A stretch of 20,628 nucleotides of DNA from JBBTIS01 sp038059855 (GTDB taxonomy: Bacteria > Elusimicrobiota > Elusimicrobia > JACQPE01). The DNA lies in contig CAYHKQ010000046.1 in NCBI GenBank assembly GCA_964357255.1, positions 1 through 20,628 on the forward strand, written 5' to 3'. Shown one piece after another: positions 1 to 6,577 of the stretch (position 1 is the stretch's first letter; the number at the start of each line of letters is the position of its first letter). The notes under the pieces are model-generated. The model worked only from the letters and a program-made list of their open reading frames with translations, was not told the origin of the DNA and made no database searches. The position numbers and the translations under genes were made by a program.

Positions 1-1913
1 TCGATATTTTTCAAGTTAAACTGCCGGGCGCCCAAAATCTTCAAAACTGCCCCCTGATCCGCTTGTGTCGGCCCCTTGCCCCCCCGCCCCCCTGCCCCCT
101 CAATTTTTTTAATCCCCTCAAGGTACTGCGCCGTCAGGGACTCCCCGCATTTGAGCAATCCCTCCACGGGCCCGTTATAAATAACATTCCCTCCTTGCTC
201 GCCGCCGCCGGGGCCAAGGTCCACGATCCAGTCCGCGGCGCGAATGGTATCCTCGTCATGCTCCACGATTAAAAGCGTATTGCCGATATCGCGCAATTGG
301 CCTAAAACCTTAAGGAGCAAATCGTTATCCTTGGGATGAAGGCCGACCGTGGGCTCATCTAAGACATACAAAACTCCGACTAGTCCGCTGCCGATCTGCG
401 TGGCCAAATGAATCCGCTGGGCCTCGCCGCCGGATAATGTCTGGGACTCGCGAGCGAGCGTAAGATACCCAAGTCCCACGTTCGCCAAAAATCCAAGACG
501 GCTTACGATTTCCTTGAGCACCTGGCGGGCAATCTCCGTTTGCTTAGGGCCAAGCGTCAAGGACTCAAAAAACTTTTGGACTTCCAGCACGCCGAGGGCC
601 GAGATCTCGACAATGGAACGCCCCCCGATTTTGACGGCCAGGGCCTCTTTTTTTAAACGCGCCCCATCACAGGCCCGGCACAATCGCCGTCGCATAAAGC
701 GGCGCTGAATTTCCTCTTTGACAAAAGCGGATTCCGACTCGTGATACCGGCGTTTGAGACTGCCGAGAACCCCCTCAAAAGATTTGGGCTTGCTCATCCA
801 ATGAACCTTGTACTCGGCGTCGCCGCCATCTAAAAGCAACTCGCGCGCCGGCCGGGCCAGATGTTTCCAGGGAACATCCGTCGGAATTTTTTTGTCCCTG
901 CAGACGCCTTGCAATATCTCCTCGTAATACTTGCGCCAGGAATTTTTCCAACGATGAGTGCGCGTGGTGATGGGATCCGCCCAAGCCGTGAGCGCTCCCT
1001 GGTCAATGGACTTCTCCGGGTCGGGAACCACAAGATCCGGATCAATCTCAACTAAATGCCCCAGACCCTCACATGTGGGACAAGCGCCGTAGGGACTGTT
1101 AAAAGAAAAAAGGCGCGGCTCGATTTCCGGCAGACTCACCGAGCATTTTGGGCAAGAAAATTTTTCAGAGTAAAGTCTTGATCCGCCTCGAGGGCTCTTG
1201 GTCTCGACCTGGATCAAACCGCGCGACTCCCGAAGCGCGGCCTCCACGGCCTCGGCTAAGCGTTCCTTGGAAGCGGCGCGCACTTCAAGACGGTCAATTT
1301 CAATTTCAATGGTGTGCTTGTTATAACGGCCAAGCGCCGGCAATTTAGCGTCCAATCTCATCATATGGCCATCCACGCGCACGCGCACCCAACCCGCGGA
1401 GCGCAATTTGGCAAGCAAGGCCTGATAATTACCCTGACGGCCCCTCACCACCGGAGAATAAACGGCGATATCATGGCCATCCATCTCTCTGAGCAACAAA
1501 GCGATGATTTGCGAAGCGGACAGCGCCTGGATGGGTCGCTCGCAGACGGGACAATGCGGCGTGCCTGCGCGAGCGAACAAGAGCCGCAAATAATCATAAA
1601 TCTCGGTTTGGGTGGCGACCGTGGAGCGCGGATTATGCGAGGGGGCGCGCTGTTCAATCGAAATCGCCGGGGAAAGCCCGCCGATAAAATCCACATCGGG
1701 TTTGTCCATCATCTCTAAAAATTGACGCGCGTATGCGGAGAGACTCTCGACATAACGGCGCTGGCCCTCCGCGTAAATCGTGTCAAAAGCAAGGGAGGAC
1801 TTTCCCGAACCGGAAGGCCCTGTCACCACGATCATTTGATTGCGGGGCAATTCAAGAGTAATGTTTTTGAGATTATGCGCTCGCGCGCCACGGACGATGA
1901 TCTTGCCGGCCAT
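1..1913 (-). CDS. uvrA: UvrA, excinuclease ABC subunit A (3' part off window)
   Basis: DNA-damage recognition ATPase of nucleotide excision repair; it loads UvrB onto lesions in the cytoplasm. The 637 codons visible lack a stop and run off the left edge; full UvrA is roughly 940 residues. The N-terminus reads MAGKIIVRGARAHNLKNI, as in family members. Walker A GPSGSGKS is at residues 32-39, followed by the UvrA-typical AFDTIYAEGQRRYVESLSAY. A CPVC pair near 119-122 fits the first zinc module. The ABC signature LSGGEAQRI starts at 493 and Walker B VLYVLDEPTVGLHP lies near 513-526. The visible part ends just as the second ABC half begins (LGARQFNLKNI). The reading frame is continuous from start to edge. 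The start codon is 28 nt after the nadB stop and just downstream of a terminator, with no Shine-Dalgarno motif. Confidence 0.97.
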   Translation of the reverse strand, partial: MAGKIIVRGARAHNLKNITLELPRNQMIVVTGPSGSGKSSLAFDTIYAEGQRRYVESLSAYARQFLEMMDKPDVDFIGGLSPAISIEQRAPSHNPRSTVATQTEIYDYLRLLFARAGTPHCPVCERPIQALSASQIIALLLREMDGHDIAVYSPVVRGRQGNYQALLAKLRSAGWVRVRVDGHMMRLDAKLPALGRYNKHTIEIEIDRLEVRAASKERLAEAVEAALRESRGLIQVETKSPRGGSRLYSEKFSCPKCSVSLPEIEPRLFSFNSPYGACPTCEGLGHLVEIDPDLVVPDPEKSIDQGALTAWADPITTRTHRWKNSWRKYYEEILQGVCRDKKIPTDVPWKHLARPARELLLDGGDAEYKVHWMSKPKSFEGVLGSLKRRYHESESAFVKEEIQRRFMRRRLCRACDGARLKKEALAVKIGGRSIVEISALGVLEVQKFFESLTLGPKQTEIARQVLKEIVSRLGFLANVGLGYLTLARESQTLSGGEAQRIHLATQIGSGLVGVLYVLDEPTVGLHPKDNDLLLKVLGQLRDIGNTLLIVEHDEDTIRAADWIVDLGPGGGEQGGNVIYNGPVEGLLKCGESLTAQYLEGIKKIEGAGGRGGKGPTQADQGAVLKILGARQFNLKNI

Positions 1914-1919
1914 GAAATC

Positions 1920-1941
1920 AAAAAAGCGGACAAGGGTCCGC
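1920..1941 (-). terminator. Intrinsic terminator between nadB and uvrA
   Basis: On the minus strand the nadB stop TAA (1944-1942) is followed at once by GCGGAC, loop CCTT, GTCCGC, then six T residues. This is a perfect 6-bp, GC-rich stem with a tetraloop and a U tract, the standard form of a Rho-independent terminator. The stem is short. It ends 6 nt before the uvrA ATG, so it may limit read-through from nadB into uvrA. Confidence 0.75.
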
Positions 1942-3594
1942 TTATCCGCTATCTTCCCTCGGCTTACCGATGACGGCCTGCGGATGCTGGAGCGAAACAA
2001 TGGTCGGTCTAATTAATGCGGGGTTCTTTTTCGGGTTGTCGAGCATGTCGTGACGCCCCCGCGACTCGTGGCGCCGGCCGGCGCCGGCCACTAAGCACCG
2101 AGCCAGCCTCGTGATATTGACAAGTTCCGCCAAATCCCTGGTGGGTTGAAAACTCTTGGCCAGTTCCTCGACCTCGGCCTCAATCATGGTCAATCTCCGC
2201 GCGGCCCGGAGCAATCGTTCCTCGTTACGCACGATCCCCACATAATTGACCATCAAACGCCGGACCTCGTCCCAATTATGAGCGATCAACATATTTTTGT
2301 CCGAACCAACAAGGTTTTGGCGGCCCCATTTCAAGGGAACAAAGCCGCTCGCGCGCCGACTGCTCGGCAGGGAGTCGGCCAGCTCTTGACGAATCTCCTC
2401 CTCCGCGTAGCGAGCCATGGCGCAGGCTTCCAAGAGAGAGTTGGAGGCCAGGCGATTAGCGCCGTGCAGGCCCGTGCAAGCGACCTCGCCAATGGCCCAA
2501 AGGCCCTCAAGCGCGGTGCGCCCGCTAATGGAGGAGGCCACGCCCCCGCAAAAATAATGGGCCGCCGGCACCACCGGGACAAGGTCTTTAGCCATGTCTA
2601 TGCCGACCGAAAACAGTCGTTCGTAAATGTTCGGAAATCGCTTGTGAATGAAACTCTTGCTCCGATGCGTGATGTCGAGATAAACGCAATCATCCCCTGT
2701 TTTTTTCATCTCCGCGTCAATGGAGCGGGCTACCACGTCGCGAGGGGCCAGCTCCTTGCGCGGGTCATAGCGCTTCATAAAGGCCTCGCCCTTGACGTTT
2801 CTTAAAATAGCTCCCTCGCCCCGCACCGCCTCGGAAATCAAGAAATGGCGGAGCTTGGGATGATGCAGACAAGTCGGATGAAATTGAACGAACTCGAGAT
2901 TGTGGAGCGCGCAACCCGCCCGGTACGCCATGGCCATGCCGTCGCCCGTGGCGATTTCCGGATTGGTGGTATAAAAATAAATCTTCCCGGCTCCCCCTGA
3001 GGCCAGCACCACGCAACGCGAACGCACCTCAACGGTTTTACCCTCGCGCTGTTTCAGGAGCGCCGCGCCCAGGCAACGATTCTGATCGGGCCCATTCACG
3101 CGAGCCGGATCCTTGGCCAAAATAAAGTCCAAGGCCAGCGTGTCCTCTAAAATTTTAATCCGGCGGTTCGCCCGGACGGCCGCGACCAAGGCCCTCTCGA
3201 TCTCCCGGCCCGTAAAATCCTTGGCGTGAACGATCCGTCTGGCCGAGTGCCCGCCCTCTAAGCCAAGATCGAAGCCCCCTGCCTTAGCCCGCGTGAACCT
3301 GGCGCCCCAGGCCTCGAGTTCGCGCACAAAGCCCGGCGCGTCGCTCACAATCCGGCGCGCCACGCGCTCATCGCAAAGTCCGTCCCCAGCGAGCAAGGTA
3401 TCGCGCACATGAGCCTGGGCCGAATCCGAGGCGGCCAAAGCCGCGGCAAGCCCGCCCTGGGCGTAATTGGTCGCGGCCTCAATGAGCTCCTTTTTAGTGG
3501 CGACTAACACCCGGGCAAACGACGACGCCCGCAGGGCAAACGAAAGCCCCGCGATCCCGCTACCAATAACAAGAATGTCGGTCTCTAACGGCAT
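1942..3594 (-). CDS. nadB: L-aspartate oxidase NadB
   Basis: FAD-dependent oxidation of L-aspartate to iminoaspartate, the first step of de novo NAD synthesis, in the cytoplasm. At 550 residues it is close to the family's usual length of about 540. The FAD-binding GSGIAGLS is at residues 11-18, with the family-typical TNYAQGGLAA at 42-51 and LEGGHSARRIVHAKDFTGR at 112-130. Further on are FVQFHPT, the APRDVVARSID arginine segment and the FAD C-terminal block GLHGANRLASNSLLEA. The GANRLASNSLLEA block is shared by NadB and the succinate dehydrogenase/fumarate reductase flavoproteins, but the absence of partner subunits and the NadB-type N-terminus favour NadB. The ATG is chosen because the dinucleotide-binding motif begins ten residues later; no clear Shine-Dalgarno precedes it. 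nadA and nadC are not in this window. Confidence 0.95.
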   Translation of the reverse strand: MPLETDILVIGSGIAGLSFALRASSFARVLVATKKELIEAATNYAQGGLAAALAASDSAQAHVRDTLLAGDGLCDERVARRIVSDAPGFVRELEAWGARFTRAKAGGFDLGLEGGHSARRIVHAKDFTGREIERALVAAVRANRRIKILEDTLALDFILAKDPARVNGPDQNRCLGAALLKQREGKTVEVRSRCVVLASGGAGKIYFYTTNPEIATGDGMAMAYRAGCALHNLEFVQFHPTCLHHPKLRHFLISEAVRGEGAILRNVKGEAFMKRYDPRKELAPRDVVARSIDAEMKKTGDDCVYLDITHRSKSFIHKRFPNIYERLFSVGIDMAKDLVPVVPAAHYFCGGVASSISGRTALEGLWAIGEVACTGLHGANRLASNSLLEACAMARYAEEEIRQELADSLPSSRRASGFVPLKWGRQNLVGSDKNMLIAHNWDEVRRLMVNYVGIVRNEERLLRAARRLTMIEAEVEELAKSFQPTRDLAELVNITRLARCLVAGAGRRHESRGRHDMLDNPKKNPALIRPTIVSLQHPQAVIGKPREDSG

Positions 3595-3684
3595 ATCTGA
3601 AAAAAGACGAAATCCACCCGGCTCATTTTACCTGTTTGAGGTCCTCCCGCCGACCAGCGCTTACGCCATAAAATTTCTCTCTGT

Positions 3685-3713
3685 AAAATAGGACTAAAAT
3701 AGGACTAAAGTCC
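3685..3713. repeat. Tandem 12-mer plus inverted repeat in the nadB/3776 divergent region
   Basis: AAAATAGGACTA occurs twice (3685-3696 and 3696-3707, 11-bp spacing). The second copy continues into the inverted repeat GGACT-AA-AGTCC (3702-3713). It lies between two divergently transcribed genes. A spacing near one helical turn suits an operator for a dimeric regulator, but no regulator is identified and the role is inferred. Confidence 0.5.
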
Positions 3714-3775
3714 CATTTTCAAGTTCCCTAAAGGTCCCAAGCGGTTTTGGTGGCTACACTGATAAACTTAAAACG

Positions 3776-4708
3776 ATGCGCTTGGCGTTGTGTATTTGCT
3801 TGCTTATCACTCAAGGACCGGCCCCGGTTCGGGCGGCCGTTGCGTCCGCCGGCCTCGCAACTGCTCACTATAATTTGCGCCAAACATTTGATCGGTCAAC
3901 GCCGCAAAACACATCCGCTGTTGCTCTGCCGGCGTCGCGCAAGAGAGGCGCTACTGCGGCGAAAACTCCCCCCGGTCAAACCGCAACGAAAACCGTTCCT
4001 GCGTCCCCAAACTCCACAAAGGCAACCCTGCAAGCGGCCCAACCACAAAACCAAGGCTCGTTCTGGAAAAGCCTTGTCAATATCGGCAATGCCTTCTGGA
4101 GCCTGATTAAACTGGCGGCGCTCGGCACGCTCTCTATCACCTCTAATATCATCGAGGGAACGATCAACGGCCTCTGGGCCCTGGCGCAGGGAAGACTCGC
4201 GGACGCGCTGGCTTCGCCCATTAAGACAGGGCTTAATGTCGTAGCCAATACCCTCGCGCTCGCCGCCTTTAGCGGCATTGTTCTGGCGGATAGTTTCTGG
4301 CAATGGATCAAGCCGGAAGAACCCAGAATTGATGTCGCCTTGATAGGAAGCGGTCCAAGGCTTCGAACAGCCATAATTGGAGGCCCTCTCTCCAAAGTCG
4401 AATCCCCCTTGCCGATGGACGACAAAATCTACGGAAAAACCATGCCAAAAGGCGCTCCAGGCGGGTCCACCCAATCGAGCGGTTTTGTTTACTTCACTTC
4501 ACCAGATGCTTTCAAAGGCAGGGATTTAGCCGCCCATGAATTCGCTCACACCCTTCAAATTCAAGACAGCTTCCTTCTCGATATTCTAATCCGAAGATCA
4601 TCGAGCGACTCCGCCAAAAGTATTGAGAAGGGAGCGGAAAAAGCCGGAAAAAATTACCGCAAAAGCCTCTGGCGTTTCCCCGGAAAATTCGACAAGTCAA
4701 ATAAATAA
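3776..4708 (+). CDS. Secreted zincin-motif protein, DUF4157-like
   Basis: 310 residues, function unknown. An N-terminal hydrophobic stretch (residues 1-21, ending PVRA/AVA) looks like a Sec signal peptide. A low-complexity Ala/Thr/Pro/Lys segment (about 40-92) follows. Two hydrophobic or amphipathic stretches lie near 101-125 and 150-172. The C-terminal part contains GFVYFTSPDAFKGRDLAAHE, with HEFAH at 254-258 and Gln at 261. This HExxHxxQ arrangement resembles DUF4157 domains, whose members include proteins linked to extracellular contractile injection systems. No such system is visible here. The last 45 residues are Lys/Ser-rich. The ATG has no Shine-Dalgarno sequence. It could be a secreted metallopeptidase or a degenerate relative; the third metal ligand is not evident. 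Monocistronic, between divergent nadB and the downstream cassette. Confidence 0.7.
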   Translation: MRLALCICLLITQGPAPVRAAVASAGLATAHYNLRQTFDRSTPQNTSAVALPASRKRGATAAKTPPGQTATKTVPASPNSTKATLQAAQPQNQGSFWKSLVNIGNAFWSLIKLAALGTLSITSNIIEGTINGLWALAQGRLADALASPIKTGLNVVANTLALAAFSGIVLADSFWQWIKPEEPRIDVALIGSGPRLRTAIIGGPLSKVESPLPMDDKIYGKTMPKGAPGGSTQSSGFVYFTSPDAFKGRDLAAHEFAHTLQIQDSFLLDILIRRSSSDSAKSIEKGAEKAGKNYRKSLWRFPGKFDKSNK

Positions 4709-4712
4709 GATT

Positions 4713-4724
4713 AGGACGCGTCCT
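4713..4724. repeat. Perfect 12-bp palindrome AGGACGCGTCCT
   Basis: The palindrome starts 4 nt after the stop of the 3776-4708 gene. It has no loop and no following T run, so it is unlikely to be a terminator. It shares the GGAC/GTCC half-site look of the repeat upstream of the same gene, which could mean a protein-binding site. It may also be chance. Confidence 0.4.
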
Positions 4725-4866
4725 TGCAACCATAGCGCGGGCCGGAGGCGCTGATCCGAGGGTAAAGAAAAATGGCTTTTAGTCCGCCTGTTCAGCATTC
4801 CACCTTAAGCCCCCTGAACCTCACAATTTTTTGCCATGAGCCCTATTTCAGTTGCTTTTCTCGGTC

Positions 4867-4895
4867 TTGACGCAGGGGGCAATGTGGTATATACT
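4867..4895 (+). promoter_or_regulatory. Sigma70-type promoter for the nucleotidyltransferase cassette
   Basis: TTGACG (4867-4872), a 17-bp spacer and TATACT (4890-4895) form a near-consensus promoter. Transcription would be expected to start near 4902, only about 5 nt before the ATG at 4907, so the mRNA would be almost leaderless. There is no Shine-Dalgarno sequence, consistent with this. TATACTTATA (4890-4899) is repeated as TATACTTATG (4900-4909), giving a 10-bp tandem repeat across the -10 and start codon. A repressor such as the cassette's own ribbon-helix-helix protein could bind there (inference). Confidence 0.65.
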
Positions 4896-4906
4896 TATAT
4901 ATACTT

Positions 4907-5371
4907 ATGTTCTTGTATAAGATCGTTGCCACCCTGAAGAATGCCAGGGTCCCCTTTGCAATTGCGGGCGGCTATGCGGTCGCCCTCCACGGGGCGGTGC
5001 GCGGAACTGTGGATGTGGACATCGTCCTTCGCCTGACAAAAAGTCATTTCCTAGCGGCCGAGTCCGCATTGATGGGATTGGGATTGGTTCCTAGACTTCC
5101 TGTCTCTGCGGACGAGATCTTCGATTTTCGCGAGGAGTACATCAAAAATAGGAATCTCGTCGCCTGGAGCTTCTCTAATCCAAGAGACCCTTCTGAGATT
5201 GTCGACATTATCATCACCCACGATCTTGCCAAACTCAAGATAAAAAATATTCAAGCCGGCGGCCGGACGTTGCCGATCTTGTCCGTCGCAGACCTCATCG
5301 CCATGAAAAGGGCCAGCGGCAGACCGCAGGATTTGGAGGACGTCCGAGCATTAGAGAAACTTCACAAATGA
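4907..5371 (+). CDS. AbiEii-like nucleotidyltransferase (putative toxin)
   Basis: 154 residues. The N-terminal minimal nucleotidyltransferase signature is clear: GGYAVALHG at 21-29, then the metal-binding pair D36/D38 in TVDVDIVL, and a likely third carboxylate at D100 (EIVDIII). The C-terminus has the family's SVADLIAMKRASGRPQDLED block (126-145). Proteins of this fold in small operons are often toxins that transfer nucleotides onto RNA or protein, as in AbiEii/MenT-like families; the target here is unknown. Its stop overlaps the next gene's start as ATGA (5368-5371), implying translational coupling. The start is set by the adjacent promoter. An orphan house-cleaning nucleotidyltransferase is the alternative. 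Confidence 0.82.
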   Translation: MFLYKIVATLKNARVPFAIAGGYAVALHGAVRGTVDVDIVLRLTKSHFLAAESALMGLGLVPRLPVSADEIFDFREEYIKNRNLVAWSFSNPRDPSEIVDIIITHDLAKLKIKNIQAGGRTLPILSVADLIAMKRASGRPQDLEDVRALEKLHK

Positions 5372-5616
5372 GGCTCACCCAACATTTCTCGAAGGACTAC
5401 CTTGAGCAATGCCAGTCCATGCGCCCCGAACAAATCGTTCGATTCTTGGATGATTTCCGAACCTTGCATGACCGGCAGTTGCGCCATTCCAAAAGCCGGC
5501 TAATCAGCCTAAAGGTCCCGGAGCCGCTTCTGGAAGCCTTTAAAACCAAGGCCGGGCTAAGTGGAATTCCCTACCAAACGCAGATCAAGCGCTTAATGAG
5601 CCGTTGGATTTATTAA
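5368..5616 (+). CDS. Ribbon-helix-helix (CopG/BrnA-like) putative antitoxin
   Basis: 82 residues. The C-terminal half, LISLKVPEPLLEAFKTKAGL followed by SGIPYQTQIKRLMSRWI (residues 46-81), matches the strand-helix-helix layout of CopG/BrnA-type DNA-binding antitoxins. The N-terminal 45 residues are charged and may neutralise the partner. It is translationally coupled to the nucleotidyltransferase through a 4-bp ATGA overlap. It probably represses the shared promoter, whose 10-bp tandem repeat is a candidate operator (inference). Here the putative toxin gene comes first and the antitoxin second. Seven bases separate it from the convergent hemC stop, and I see no terminator between them. Confidence 0.75.
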   Translation: MRLTQHFSKDYLEQCQSMRPEQIVRFLDDFRTLHDRQLRHSKSRLISLKVPEPLLEAFKTKAGLSGIPYQTQIKRLMSRWIY

Positions 5617-5623
5617 GGTTTCA

Positions 5624-6577
5624 CTATCCCTTTTCCGCGCCCTTGCTGAGAATCTTATCCAAAAGCTGATCGGAATTTTGGGAGCTAATTTTCCAACTGG
5701 AACGCAATCCCGCGGACAGTTCCGAGATCCCGTCATGTTGATAGACACTCAGATCCAAGGCCGTTTCCTCGCCATCTTGCGCGTCACCCAACGGCCGCGC
5801 GTAAATCCCCAGCGCCGTCAGGCATCCTCCGCCCATGAGCCTGAGCGTGAGCCTCTCTAATTCACTGGCCAGCCTCGTTGAACGGTCCTCGGCCAGGCTC
5901 AATAATTCAAAAAGGTCGCTTCTGTCGCCGCGAATTTCAGCGGCCAATGTTCCCTGCCCGCAAGGCGGAGTCATTTCAAAAATTGGGTCAAAAATATAGC
6001 TCGCCTCTTTGTCAAGCCCTAAACGCCTCAACCCCGCCAAACTGAGCACGGTCGCGGCGAGCGCTCCCTCCTTTGCCTTGCGAAGGCGCGTGTCCACGTT
6101 GCCCCTTAATGGAACAATCGAAACCGCTTTCCCCTTAGAACGGAATAATTCCAAAAGTTGAAACCGGCGCCGGGGAGAGGAGGTTCCAATGACGGCGCCA
6201 TCGGCGATCTCATCAGGCCCTAGCCCGCCGCGCGACACCCACGCGTCGCGCGGGTCTTCGCGCTCCTGATACCCGGCCAAGATCAGGCCCTTGGGAAGCT
6301 CTCCAGGCACGTCTTTTAAGGAATGGATGGCCAGGTCAACGCGGCCCTCCAAAATCGCCTCTTCAAGCTCCTTGACAAAAATGCCCTTGCCGGCGGTCTG
6401 GAGCAATTTTTCCGGGGACATTTGCCCAAAACGATCGCCGGAGGTTTGAATCTCGATGATTTCAAACTCTAGATCCGGCGCCGATTCTTTCAGCCGCGCC
6501 AAATAAGCCTTGGCCTGAGTTAGGGCAAGGCGGGAGGCTCTTGAGCCGACCCTGATGACGTCATTCTGTTTTGGCAT
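5624..6577 (-). CDS. hemC: Porphobilinogen deaminase (hydroxymethylbilane synthase)
   Basis: Polymerises four porphobilinogen units into hydroxymethylbilane for heme synthesis, in the cytoplasm. 317 residues, normal length. Seen: IRVGSRASRLALTQA (8-22), the catalytic-Asp block HSLKDVP (85-91, D89), TSSPRR (132-137), LRGNVDTRL (157-165) and PPCGQGTLAAE (204-214). The dipyrromethane cofactor cysteine is C252 in MGGGCLTALG. The ATG lies inside the 3' end of hemA, giving a 58-nt overlap in a different frame, so translation is probably coupled; no Shine-Dalgarno motif is obvious. Last gene of the long minus-strand run. hemB, hemD and hemL are not in the window. Confidence 0.96.
   Translation of the reverse strand: MPKQNDVIRVGSRASRLALTQAKAYLARLKESAPDLEFEIIEIQTSGDRFGQMSPEKLLQTAGKGIFVKELEEAILEGRVDLAIHSLKDVPGELPKGLILAGYQEREDPRDAWVSRGGLGPDEIADGAVIGTSSPRRRFQLLELFRSKGKAVSIVPLRGNVDTRLRKAKEGALAATVLSLAGLRRLGLDKEASYIFDPIFEMTPPCGQGTLAAEIRGDRSDLFELLSLAEDRSTRLASELERLTLRLMGGGCLTALGIYARPLGDAQDGEETALDLSVYQHDGISELSAGLRSSWKISSQNSDQLLDKILSKGAEKG

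Noticed and set aside
2146..2805. 219-codon plus-strand ORF opposite nadB
   Set aside because: Antisense shadow of a firmly identified gene; no domain or start signal of its own.
3585..3640. A 13-codon ORF (starting MSRVDF) on the minus strand overlapping the nadB start, as a possible leader peptide
   Set aside because: No good Shine-Dalgarno sequence and no regulatory codon pattern or attenuator; too short to support.
4771..4870. 32-codon plus-strand ORF between the HEFAH gene and the nucleotidyltransferase
   Set aside because: No Shine-Dalgarno, no recognisable motif, and it runs through the -35 of the next gene; probably chance.
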